A stretch of DNA of 9,838 nucleotides, taken from an uncultured Clostridia bacterium (GTDB lineage: Bacteria > Bacillota > Clostridia > TANB77 > CAG-508). This document shows positions 1 through 7,131 of this stretch, piece by piece. The stretch lies in NCBI GenBank assembly GCA_948517135.1, contig CAORJJ010000075.1:1-9838 (forward strand), read 5' to 3'. The position numbers and the translations under genes are program-made. Under the pieces are notes generated by a model. The model ran no database searches, was not told the origin of the DNA, and saw only the letters and a list, made by a program, of their open reading frames with translations. Numbering within the stretch: position 1 is the first letter of the stretch; each line of letters starts with the position of its first letter.

Positions 1-1
1 A

Positions 2-1495
2 GCTTGTATTATGAATATATTTATAATTAGTAGTTCAATATTTTATAGAAAAAATAGTTTTTATATTAGTTTTTTATATTCATTAATTTTTATAATAGTA
101 TTAAATCCATACAATATTTTTAGTGTTGGAATGTGGCTATCATATTTAGGAACAATTGGAATTGTTCTTTTATATAAATTATTTTATAAGATTGTATATA
201 AAAAATTAAAAAATAAATTTATTTCAAAAAGTTTTTCTTTAAGTTTGTCTGCACAAATTCTAATATTTCCAGTAATGATTTATGTCTTTAATAATTTTTC
301 CTTAAATTTTTTTATAGCAAATATTATAGTATCATTTTTTATTAGTTACATACTTGTAGTGGGATATATTAGTATTTTTATTTCATTTATATTATTTCCT
401 TTTGCGAAAATTCTTGTAAATATAGAGTGTTTAATGATATATATTGTTTTCAAAACAGCTGAAATTACTAGTTGCTTACCATTCTCGAAAATTTCTTTAG
501 TAACTCCAAATATTATTCTAATTATTTTGTATTATATAATAATATTTTATTTTGTAATTTATTTTAAAAATAATAAATTTAAAATATTAAAAGCTATTAT
601 AAATTTTAAACTTATAATAGTAGTGAAAAAATTATTTATATTTATAACAATTATTATATTAATTAGTCAAATTAATATAGTAGATTTTAAATTAAAGATT
701 TATTTTGTGGATGTTCAACAAGGAGATTGTACTTTAATAAGAACCCCATATGGAAAAAATATTATTATTGATGGAGGAGAGGGGAATTCAGAAAAATATG
801 ATTATGGAGAGAAAGTAGTTTATCCATATTTGTTAGATAGAAGAATAAAAAAGATAGATTATTTAGTAGCATCGCATGCAGACAGCGATCACATGGGTGG
901 ATTGATATATATTTTAGAAAATATGAAAGTTAATCATATTTTAATTGGGATACAACCTCAAAATTCAAAGCAATTAGAAAAGTTAATTTATATTGCCAAT
1001 AAAAAGAATGTAAAAATAGTTACATTAAAACATGGTGATGAAATAAAAATAGATAAAGATGTTAAAATTCAAGTTTTATTTCCTGTTAAAAACAATTTGA
1101 TATCAGAAAATAGTTTAAATAATAATTCATTAGTATTTAAACTGCAATACAATAAATTTTCAATGATGTTTACTGGAGATATTGAGAAAATTGCTGAAAA
1201 TGAATTAGTTAATTTATATGAACATAATACAAGTGTTATAAAAACTACAATATTAAAAATTGCGCATCATGGTTCGAATTCTTCATCTAGTAAAGAGTTT
1301 TTAGAAATAGTATCTCCACAAATTGCAGTAATAGGAGTTGGAAAAGATAATAAATATGGTCACCCAAGTGAAGATGTATTATTAAGATTAAAAAATTATG
1401 GAACTAAGATTTATAGAACTGACGAATCTGGAGAAATTGAAATTGAAGTTAAGAAAAATGGAAAATATAAAGTGAAGTGCCATTTGTGTGAGTAG
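2..1495 (+). CDS. comEC: ComEC/Rec2-family DNA uptake channel, C-terminal part (5' end outside window)
   Basis: ComEC carries incoming single-stranded DNA across the cytoplasmic membrane during natural transformation. The frame is open from base 2, and the first ATG (11) has only ten bases before it and lies inside the competence domain, so the true start is upstream of the window. Numbering from that ATG, residues 1-225 are strongly hydrophobic membrane segments, including the LNPYNIF and WLSYLGTIGI stretches typical of the competence domain. Residues 228-494 form the metallo-beta-lactamase-like domain: FVDVQQGD (232-239), IIDGG (252-256), the metal-binding SHADSDHMGG (288-297), FTGD (387-390), AHHGS (418-422) and YGHP (449-452). 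This domain is thought to act as the nuclease that degrades the non-transported strand. All metal-site motifs are intact and the C-terminus is complete. No convincing terminator follows, so some read-through into the next gene, 81 bases on, is possible. The family call is firm; whether the cell is transformable is unknown. Confidence 0.93.
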   Translation, partial: ACIMNIFIISSSIFYRKNSFYISFLYSLIFIIVLNPYNIFSVGMWLSYLGTIGIVLLYKLFYKIVYKKLKNKFISKSFSLSLSAQILIFPVMIYVFNNFSLNFFIANIIVSFFISYILVVGYISIFISFILFPFAKILVNIECLMIYIVFKTAEITSCLPFSKISLVTPNIILIILYYIIIFYFVIYFKNNKFKILKAIINFKLIIVVKKLFIFITIIILISQINIVDFKLKIYFVDVQQGDCTLIRTPYGKNIIIDGGEGNSEKYDYGEKVVYPYLLDRRIKKIDYLVASHADSDHMGGLIYILENMKVNHILIGIQPQNSKQLEKLIYIANKKNVKIVTLKHGDEIKIDKDVKIQVLFPVKNNLISENSLNNNSLVFKLQYNKFSMMFTGDIEKIAENELVNLYEHNTSVIKTTILKIAHHGSNSSSSKEFLEIVSPQIAVIGVGKDNKYGHPSEDVLLRLKNYGTKIYRTDESGEIEIEVKKNGKYKVKCHLCE

Positions 1496-1541
1496 AAATA
1501 TAAGTAAATAATTAAAATTATTCACATAAATTAGCATTTTT

Positions 1542-1571
1542 TGAATAAAAAACTATTTTAAAACCATACTA
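1542..1571 (+). promoter_or_regulatory. Sigma-G-type forespore promoter for the bofC-like gene
   Basis: The sequence shows TGAATA (1542-1547), a 17-base spacer, and CATACTA (1565-1571). This equals the sigma-G consensus established in Bacillus subtilis (TGAATA, 17-18 bases, CATACTA). The gene behind it is a sporulation gene reported to be forespore-expressed in Bacillus, which supports the reading. The expected transcription start is about 1577-1578, at the ATG itself. Recognition by sigma-G is inferred from sequence only. Confidence 0.72.
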
Positions 1572-1576
1572 ATTTT

Positions 1577-2131
1577 ATGAAAAGAATTGTTTATTATAGT
1601 ATTTTAATATTTATATTTTCTTGTTTAACAGGTTTTTTATATGCAAGAATTTGGAAATCAAATAACGAAGAAATTTCCAAAGAAACTAATATTATTAGTC
1701 AAAATTTAATTGCTGAAACTTCGTCTAATGAGGAAAAAGTAAGCTTTAACTCTAGTTTTGCTTTAAAAAAATATTATGATATATGCGGTCATGAAGAAAT
1801 AAATTATGCAGAGTTACCAACTGAACTTGTGAATTCAACTAAAAAAGAAATAGAAGAATTATATTCAGAATGGGAAGTAGAGGAGTTTAGTAGTAATAGT
1901 ATAATGTTATCTCAAGAGAATAATTCTATATGTAATGGACATTATGTATTAAAACTAGATGATGATACAGTAGATGTTTATCATATAAATTCAAATGGAG
2001 AAGAAGAGCTATATCAGGTTACAGGTATATATATGGATTATTTAACAAGTGAAGATATTGCTAATTTAAAAGATGGAATATATATATATGGCAAAGAGAA
2101 TATAAGTTCTGTAATTGAAGATTTTGAATAA
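1577..2131 (+). CDS. bofC: BofC-like sporulation checkpoint protein (BofC C-terminal domain)
   Basis: In Bacillus, BofC is made in the forespore and exported into the space between forespore and mother cell. There it restrains the SpoIVB protease and so times activation of pro-sigma-K. The 184-residue product has a single hydrophobic N-terminal export or anchor segment (about residues 4-24), a polar linker (25-58), and a BofC_C-like domain (about 60-184). Recognisable features are YDICGHEE (67-74), ELPTELVN (79-86), LYSEWEVEEFS (95-105), the CNGHYVLK stretch (119-126), and an ending LKDGIYIYG...VIEDFE. The two cysteines C70 and C119 lie in conserved-looking motifs. The ATG at 1577 is the only plausible start because it alone yields the complete export signal, yet no Shine-Dalgarno sequence precedes it and the predicted transcript begins at or next to it. 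A hairpin terminator follows immediately. Domain assignment is by recognition of motifs; the exact partner protease in this organism is inferred. Confidence 0.82.
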   Translation: MKRIVYYSILIFIFSCLTGFLYARIWKSNNEEISKETNIISQNLIAETSSNEEKVSFNSSFALKKYYDICGHEEINYAELPTELVNSTKKEIEELYSEWEVEEFSSNSIMLSQENNSICNGHYVLKLDDDTVDVYHINSNGEEELYQVTGIYMDYLTSEDIANLKDGIYIYGKENISSVIEDFE

Positions 2132-2135
2132 AATA

Positions 2136-2165
2136 ATCCCCTCAAAATTTATTTTTTGAGGGGAT
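2136..2165. terminator. Bidirectional terminator hairpin between convergent bofC and clpE
   Basis: A perfect 12-bp stem (ATCCCCTCAAAA at 2136-2147 pairing with 2154-2165) encloses a 6-base loop. It starts four bases after the bofC stop codon and lies 11 bases beyond the end of the opposing clpE-like gene. Outside the stem the bases are T-rich mainly in the minus-strand reading (ATTATTTTATT); on the plus strand the tail is a weaker mixture of A and T. It probably serves both genes, more strongly the minus-strand one. Confidence 0.82.
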
Positions 2166-2176
2166 ATGTATTATAA

Positions 2177-4504
2177 TTAAATACTAAATTTTAAATTATC
2201 ATTTTCCATATAACCATGTATTGTTTGTGATGATGTAACTTCGCCTCTTAAAATCATTTCAGCGATTTCATCTTCAACTAATTTTTGAATAGATCTTCTT
2301 AGTGGTCTTGCTCCATATTTTAAATCAGTTCCTTTTGAAACTATATATTCTTTAGCTTCATTAGTTAACTCTAATTTGATTTCTTTTGTATCAAGAGCCT
2401 CTTGAGTTTTTGCAAGTAATAAGTCAACAATTTGAAGTAATTCTTCTTTTGTTAATGGTTTAAATGCAATTGTTTCATCAACTCTATTTAAGAATTCAGG
2501 TCTAAATAAATCTTTAAGAGCAGATAACATCTTATTGCTATTTTCTTGAGCTTGATTTCCAAAACCAATTGAATTTGTGTTTAAGTTTGAACCAGCATTA
2601 GATGTCATTATTATAATTGTATTTTCAAAATTAACTGTATTACCTTGACTATCTGTAAGTTTTCCATCATCTAAAACTTGAAGTAATACATTAAATACAT
2701 CTGCATGTGCTTTTTCGATTTCATCAAGTAAAATTATTGAATATGGTTTTCTTTTAACTTTTTCTGTTAATTGACCTGCATCATCATAACCAACATATCC
2801 AGGAGGTGAGCCAATTAATTTTGAAGTTGAATGACTTTCCATATATTCAGACATATCAATTCTAATAATATTATCTTCACTACCAAACATTTCATAAGCT
2901 AATGCTTTTGCAAGTTCTGTTTTACCAACACCAGTAGGTCCAACAAATATAAATGAAGGTGGTCTTTTAGAACTTTGAAGCCCTGCTCTGTTTCTTCTAA
3001 TTGCTTTTGCAACAGCTGTTACAGCATCATCTTGTGAAATAACATGTTTGTGAAGATTTTTCTCTAAATTTAATAATTTTTCTGTTTCAGCTTCTGTTAT
3101 TTTTGTAACAGGAATTTTTGTCCAACGTTCAATAACTTCAGCAACATCTTGAACAGTAAGTATAGAAGGCTTTAAATCTTTTTCAATAGCATTCATACGT
3201 TCTGTAAGGTTGCATTCTTTAGTTTTTAAATCAGCAGCTTTTTGATATTCTTCAATAGAATCAGAAGAAACAGCTTCTTCTTTTTCTTCTGCTACTTTCT
3301 TTAATTCATTTTTTATAACTTCAAGCTCAAATAGAGCTTTGTTTTTCAAATTTATTTTTGAACAAGATTCATCTATTAAATCTATTGCTTTATCTGGTAA
3401 GAATCTATCATGAATATATTTTTCAGACATTTTTACTGTTTTTTCAATTATATCTGGAGTAATAGTAACTTTGTGAAATTCTTCATAATATTTTTTTATA
3501 CCTTTAATAATTTCTATTGTTTCATCAACAGTAGGTTCTTCAACAAGAACAGGTTGGAATCTTCTTTCAAGTGCAGAATCTTTTTCAATATATTTCCTAT
3601 ATTCTTTTAAAGTTGTGGTTCCTATTAATTGTATTTCTCCACTAGATAAAGATGGTTTTAAAATATTTGCAGCATTCATAGAATGTTCTGCATCTCCAGC
3701 TCCAATTATATTATGTATTTCATCAATTACTAAGATAATATTACCATAAGTTTTGCATTCATCTACAAGAGCTTTCATTCTAGCTTCAAATTGACCTCTA
3801 AATTGTGTACCAGCTATAATTGCGGTCATATCTAAAAGATAAACTTCTTTGTTTAATAATTTTGCAGGAACTTCTTGATTAGCAATTTTTATTGCTAATC
3901 CTTGTGCAATTGCTGTTTTTCCAACCCCAGGTTCACCAATTAAGCAAGGATTGTTTTTTGAACGTCTATTTAATATTTGAATCATTCTTTCAATTTCACG
4001 TTCTCTACCAACAACTAAATCTAATTGATTATTTTTTGCTTTTTCAGTAAGATTTGTACCATAATTATCTAAAAATTTCTTTTTATTATTTTTTGTTTTC
4101 TTTTGAACTTTTACAGTTTTTCCATTTGAAGAATTATTTTGTTCTTCACTATTTGCTTGAGTAGATTCTTCTTTATTATTTAGATTTGCTTTAAAGATTC
4201 CAAAGAAATTTTTTTCTGGTGAAGATTCATCATCAGAATCAAGATTTTCTAAATCTTCAGAACTTATACCTAATGCTTCTAAATTCATATTTTCTGAAAA
4301 ATCTTTTAATATATTTTCAAATTGATTAGACATATCTTCTAATTCATCATTTGAAATATTGGCATTTTTTGCTAAAACTTCAAGTGGATTAATTCCTCTT
4401 TCTTTAGCACAATTATAGCAAAGACCTTCAACTGTTTTCTTACCATTTTCAAATTTGTTTAAAAATACAACAGCTGTATTTTTATTACATACCGAACATA
4501 TCAT
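2177..4504 (-). CDS. clpE: ClpE-like AAA+ ATPase subunit of Clp protease, with N-terminal zinc finger
   Basis: This is a Hsp100/Clp unfoldase that feeds substrates to the ClpP peptidase in the cytoplasm. In the 775-residue product, residues 3-35 hold a CxxC (C3, C6) and a second CxxC (C29, C32), the zinc finger that marks ClpE and McsA and replaces the double Clp-N repeats of ClpC. An acidic, Asn/Ser-rich linker and a lysine-rich patch (about 50-145) follow. The first ATPase domain has Walker A GEPGVGKT (190-197), Walker B VIDEIH (259-264) and arginines in ALERRF (311-316). A UVR-like coiled coil spans about 393-445. The second ATPase domain has GPTGVGKT (522-529), ILLDEIEKAH (591-600), FLNRVDE (671-677) and sensor-2 GARPLRR (731-737). 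IGFG (646-649) is the ClpP-binding loop. It is somewhat longer than B. subtilis ClpE (about 700 residues) because of the linker. AAGGAG at 4516-4521 (minus strand) lies 11 bases before the ATG. No mcsA, mcsB or ctsR is adjacent. ClpE is preferred over ClpC because of the N-terminus. Confidence 0.92.
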   Translation of the reverse strand: MICSVCNKNTAVVFLNKFENGKKTVEGLCYNCAKERGINPLEVLAKNANISNDELEDMSNQFENILKDFSENMNLEALGISSEDLENLDSDDESSPEKNFFGIFKANLNNKEESTQANSEEQNNSSNGKTVKVQKKTKNNKKKFLDNYGTNLTEKAKNNQLDLVVGREREIERMIQILNRRSKNNPCLIGEPGVGKTAIAQGLAIKIANQEVPAKLLNKEVYLLDMTAIIAGTQFRGQFEARMKALVDECKTYGNIILVIDEIHNIIGAGDAEHSMNAANILKPSLSSGEIQLIGTTTLKEYRKYIEKDSALERRFQPVLVEEPTVDETIEIIKGIKKYYEEFHKVTITPDIIEKTVKMSEKYIHDRFLPDKAIDLIDESCSKINLKNKALFELEVIKNELKKVAEEKEEAVSSDSIEEYQKAADLKTKECNLTERMNAIEKDLKPSILTVQDVAEVIERWTKIPVTKITEAETEKLLNLEKNLHKHVISQDDAVTAVAKAIRRNRAGLQSSKRPPSFIFVGPTGVGKTELAKALAYEMFGSEDNIIRIDMSEYMESHSTSKLIGSPPGYVGYDDAGQLTEKVKRKPYSIILLDEIEKAHADVFNVLLQVLDDGKLTDSQGNTVNFENTIIIMTSNAGSNLNTNSIGFGNQAQENSNKMLSALKDLFRPEFLNRVDETIAFKPLTKEELLQIVDLLLAKTQEALDTKEIKLELTNEAKEYIVSKGTDLKYGARPLRRSIQKLVEDEIAEMILRGEVTSSQTIHGYMENDNLKFSI

Positions 4505-4546
4505 CTATAAAATATCTCCTTAGTTTTTATTTACTTTTGTATAGAC

Positions 4547-4578
4547 ATTATAATACAATATTTTTGAAATATAGTCAA
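4547..4578 (-). promoter_or_regulatory. Housekeeping promoter for clpE
   Basis: Read on the minus strand, TTGACT (4578-4573) is followed after 17 bases by TATTAT (4555-4550), which overlaps a perfect TATAAT (4552-4547) at a 20-base spacing. This suggests a sigma-A start roughly 40 bases before the ATG. The AGTCAA bases look like one half of a CtsR operator, but the tandem second heptamer is absent, so CtsR control is not supported. Confidence 0.6.
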
Positions 4579-4616
4579 TGGAATTTATTGAAAAAACAAA
4601 ATATATAGGGAAAAAA

Positions 4617-4646
4617 TTGGCAATTCGAACGATAGAGTGCTATATG
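4617..4646 (+). promoter_or_regulatory. Possible second rightward promoter or degenerate CIRCE-like element
   Basis: TTGGCA (4617-4622), 18 bases, then TATATG preceded by TGC (an extended -10) could be an upstream rightward promoter. The same bases also read as a weak CIRCE operator (consensus TTAGCACTC-N9-GAGTGCTAA): TTGGCAATT at 4617-4625, nine bases, and GAGTGCTAT at 4635-4643, matching 6 of 9 and 8 of 9. The left arm is poor, so the HrcA reading is speculative. Confidence 0.3.
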
Positions 4647-4689
4647 TTTTTTTATAAAAAATAAACAGATTTGATTAGATAAAAAAGAA

Positions 4690-4718
4690 TTGATATTTTT
4701 TAATTTAAGTGCTATAAT
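4690..4718 (+). promoter_or_regulatory. Strong sigma-A promoter with extended -10 for the DUF3298/yibE operon
   Basis: TTGATA (4690-4695), an exactly 17-base spacer, and TATAAT (4713-4718) preceded by TGC, giving the extended -10 form TGnTATAAT. The predicted start is about 30 bases before the GTG start codon. This is the best vegetative promoter in the window. Confidence 0.75.
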
Positions 4719-4736
4719 AAAATCAATTTTAATAAA

Positions 4737-4741
4737 AGGAG
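4737..4741 (+). promoter_or_regulatory. Ribosome binding site fixing a GTG start
   Basis: AGGAG lies seven bases before GTG at 4749. There is no nearby upstream in-frame ATG, so the spacing decides the GTG start. Confidence 0.8.
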
Positions 4742-4748
4742 AACACAA

Positions 4749-5624
4749 GTGAAAAGAGCTATAAGAAGATTTGTAGGGTCTTTAACAGGGCCTAAAAGAT
4801 ACATGTTTCTAATAGGATTAGTACTAGTATGTATTGTTGCATTATGTATAGGAATATATATTCAGTTTTTCTACGTATATTCAGATACAGATCCATTTAT
4901 GATAGGAATAAATATTGGAGCTAAAAAAACTGAAGAAGAAATTGCAATTTTAAAAGCTGATTTTAATAGTTTGTTTAATAATTCTATTTCTATTCAAACT
5001 ACAAATCCTATTAATGTAGATAGAATTGATTTTAATAATAAAAATTATGTTATTACAGGATATAATTTAGTAAATGAAGATGAGAACTTTTATAGTGTTA
5101 ATGCGCAAATTCCAAGTATAAATATAAATACAAGTAAGGCAAAAGAAATTAATGCTAAAATAAAGTCAGAATTTTATGATACAGCAAACAATATAATGAG
5201 AAAAAAAGAAGGTCATACTATTTATACAGTATCATATGTAGCTTATATAAATGAAGATGTTTTATCTTTAGTAATAAAGGCATCATTAAAAGAGCAAGAT
5301 AAGGCAGAAAAAGTTTCTGTAAAAACTTATAATTATAGTATAACGGATGAAAAATTATATACATTGGAAGACTTCATAAAATATAAAGAAACAACAAAAG
5401 AAGATGTTCAAACAGTAATAGATAAAGATGTAAAAACAGCTTATAATAATGCAAAAATAATTGCCGAAACATATGGGAATTTGTATGAAAGAGATTTATC
5501 TAGCAATATGTATAAAGTTGAAAATACAGATACATTTTTCTTAACTCAAGATGGATATGTATATATAATTTATGCATATGGAAATAAAGATTATACTAAT
5601 GAAATGGATTTAATAATTTTCTAA
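4749..5624 (+). CDS. Membrane-anchored RsiV-like protein (DUF4163/DUF3298-type extracellular domain)
   Basis: The 291-residue product has a short basic N-terminus (1-18: KRAIRR, PKR), one transmembrane helix (about 19-41) and an outward-facing domain to the C-terminus. The outer part resembles the PdaC/RsiV pair of domains: a beta-rich segment with ININTSKAKEINAKIK (helix opening PdaC-type units), then a DUF3298-like segment with the characteristic YNYSITDEKLYTLEDF and a final YVYIIYAYGN. In RsiV this domain senses lysozyme, and a cytoplasmic tail holds sigma-V. Here the cytoplasmic tail is only about 18 residues, too short for such an anti-sigma domain, and no sigma-factor gene is in the window, so an anti-sigma role is not supported. 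It starts with GTG. It is followed after 14 bases by the yibE-like gene, with which it forms an operon. Specific function unknown; an envelope role is inferred. Confidence 0.7.
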   Translation: MKRAIRRFVGSLTGPKRYMFLIGLVLVCIVALCIGIYIQFFYVYSDTDPFMIGINIGAKKTEEEIAILKADFNSLFNNSISIQTTNPINVDRIDFNNKNYVITGYNLVNEDENFYSVNAQIPSININTSKAKEINAKIKSEFYDTANNIMRKKEGHTIYTVSYVAYINEDVLSLVIKASLKEQDKAEKVSVKTYNYSITDEKLYTLEDFIKYKETTKEDVQTVIDKDVKTAYNNAKIIAETYGNLYERDLSSNMYKVENTDTFFLTQDGYVYIIYAYGNKDYTNEMDLIIF

Positions 5625-5625
5625 T

Positions 5626-5633
5626 GGGGGGAG
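5626..5633 (+). promoter_or_regulatory. G-rich ribosome binding site fixing a TTG start
   Basis: A GGGGGGAG run begins one base after the upstream stop codon and lies five bases before TTG at 5639. It is unusually G-rich for this sequence. The start it supports gives a complete signal peptide. Confidence 0.75.
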
Positions 5634-5638
5634 TTTAA

Positions 5639-6877
5639 TTGAAAAAAACAATTTTAGTAATAATAATTTTTCTACTGATGATAAATTCTTTTGCTATAAC
5701 AACTTTTGCAACAGAGGGAGAACCAATTCAAGAAACGCCAGAACAAAATAATGGAACAGAAGAATTAAATAATGATATGCAGTTAATAGAAAAAAGTGAC
5801 ATAATAACAGATACTTATGGAAGAATAATAGAAGCGAGATCACCAAGAGAAATTCAATCAGGAACTGTTAAAGATAGAGTTCAAGATGTAAAAGTTGAAA
5901 TAATTGAAGGTGAATATATAGGTGAAGAATTTGACACTACGTTTACACTTTCATATGATATTGAAGGAAAAATACAAGCATATGAATTAGATGTTGGTGA
6001 TAAAGTACTTGTACAATTATCAGAAGATTTAGAAGGTCATGTTACTGCGACAGTACAAGATGTTGTTAGATCAGGATATATAATAGGAATGTTTATACTA
6101 TTTTTACTAAGTATAGTTTTAGTTGGTGGTAAAAAAGGTGTAAAAGCAATTTTAGGTTTATTATATACAATAATTTTAATATATCTTATTATGATAAAAG
6201 GTATATTTAAAGGAGATAATGCAATTATTTCATCTGTTGGAACATCAATGCTTGTAATTCTTGGAACATTTATAATAATAGGTGGATTTAATAAAAAGAT
6301 TACAACTGCTGCAATAGGAACTTTAGGAGGAGTTATTTCAGCTGGACTTATGGCATTAATATTTAATCACTTAGCAAAAATGTCAGGTGCATGTGAAGAT
6401 GCAATTCAATTAAGTGTAAGTATGTCTACAATAAACTTTGACTTTAGAGATTTGTTATTTGCAGGAATAATTGTTTCAGCATTAGGTGCTTGTATGGATG
6501 TTGGTATGTCTATTGCATCAAGTTTAGATGAAATAAAAATGAAAAATCCAGACATAACTTGGAAAGAACTATTAAAAAGTGGAATGAATATAGGAAGAGA
6601 TGTTATAGGAACAATGACAAATACTTTAATATTAGCATATGTTGGTGGATCATTAACATTAATATTGTTATTTATGGCTTGTAATATGAGTATTATAGAT
6701 ATATTAAATAAAGAAACAATTGCAGAACAAATAATTTCAGCCATAGCTGGAAGTATGGGAGTCATTTATACAGTTCCAATTACTTCATTTATATATTCAG
6801 TTTTAAATAAAGATAAAGTAATATATAAGAAGAATTCTGAGAATAGAATTGATGGAAAAAGAAGTTTAAAAATTTAG
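5639..6877 (+). CDS. YibE/F-family multipass membrane protein
   Basis: This 412-residue integral membrane protein of the YibE/F family starts with TTG. Residues 1-24 are a signal peptide (hydrophobic core 4-20, ending TTFA). Residues 25-145 form an acidic extracytoplasmic domain with a beta-rich stretch (about 80-145: VQDVKVEIIEGEY, LDVGDKVLVQL). About seven membrane segments follow (roughly 146-163, 168-187, 195-215, 222-243, 271-292, 323-347, 362-388). Family hallmarks are SALGACMDVGMSIASSL (280-296) and the NIGRDVIGTMTNTLILAYVG stretch (317-336). The family's substrate is unknown; transport has been suggested only by analogy. It is the second gene of an operon with the RsiV-like gene, 14 bases apart, and a terminator follows within seven bases. 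The family call is confident, the function is not. Confidence 0.9.
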   Translation: MKKTILVIIIFLLMINSFAITTFATEGEPIQETPEQNNGTEELNNDMQLIEKSDIITDTYGRIIEARSPREIQSGTVKDRVQDVKVEIIEGEYIGEEFDTTFTLSYDIEGKIQAYELDVGDKVLVQLSEDLEGHVTATVQDVVRSGYIIGMFILFLLSIVLVGGKKGVKAILGLLYTIILIYLIMIKGIFKGDNAIISSVGTSMLVILGTFIIIGGFNKKITTAAIGTLGGVISAGLMALIFNHLAKMSGACEDAIQLSVSMSTINFDFRDLLFAGIIVSALGACMDVGMSIASSLDEIKMKNPDITWKELLKSGMNIGRDVIGTMTNTLILAYVGGSLTLILLFMACNMSIIDILNKETIAEQIISAIAGSMGVIYTVPITSFIYSVLNKDKVIYKKNSENRIDGKRSLKI

Positions 6878-6883
6878 ATAAAG

Positions 6884-6915
6884 AAAATGGAAATTTAATA
6901 TTTCCATTTTTTTTT
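6884..6915 (+). terminator. Rho-independent terminator after the yibE-like gene
   Basis: An 11-bp stem (AAAATGGAAAT at 6884-6894 pairing with ATTTCCATTTT at 6900-6910) encloses a five-base loop. It is followed directly by further T residues, giving a run of nine T up to 6915. It begins seven bases after the stop codon. Confidence 0.85.
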
Positions 6916-7131
6916 ATATTTTACAAAATCAAAATGAAAAAACTTGTGAATATTGATTCTACTCACTTTTAAGCTTTTTGAAAAAGTAACAAAAATGATA
7001 AAAACCTCAATTAATTAATTACGTAATATAATGTATAAAAATGAAAAAATATTGTTATACCCAAAATAATATAAACGTAGTATATTGAAAATAGTTTGAT
7101 GAAAAATTTAGGCTAAAGGGAGTGATTAATT
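6916..7131. other. Intergenic leader region before the Cna_B protein gene
   Basis: These 216 bases hold no credible gene. A TATAAT occurs at 7027-7032 and partly overlaps a 10-bp palindrome, ATTACGTAAT (7018-7027), but no good -35 hexamer lies 16-18 bases upstream. TTGTTA (7052-7057) has no properly spaced -10. AGGGAG at 7117-7122 is a good ribosome binding site nine bases before the ATG at 7132. I recognise no riboswitch, in particular no c-di-GMP aptamer motif, although such aptamers control some clostridial adhesins. Confidence 0.5.

Noticed and set aside
1507..1522. Terminator after comEC
   Set aside because: The AATAATT/AATTATT inverted repeat is only A-T pairs, seven long with a two-base loop, and has no T tract. 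Such repeats are expected by chance here.
3410..3610. Small Phe/Asn-rich open frame on the plus strand inside clpE
   Set aside because: It lies antisense to conserved ClpE coding sequence and is low in complexity, an artefact of AT-rich codons.
4573..4578. CtsR operator upstream of clpE
   Set aside because: Only one AGTCAA half-site is present. The second heptamer that CtsR needs in tandem is missing, and the bases are explained as a -35 TTGACT.
6406..6765. Open frame antisense to the yibE-like gene
   Set aside because: It overlaps the most conserved YibE/F motifs on the opposite strand, with no ribosome site or recognisable domain.
7018..7027. Operator palindrome ATTACGTAAT before the Cna_B gene
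   Set aside because: It is a perfect but only 10-bp A/T-dominated palindrome with no extension of the arms and no matching regulator known to me. It is noted in the intergenic entry but not called as a site.
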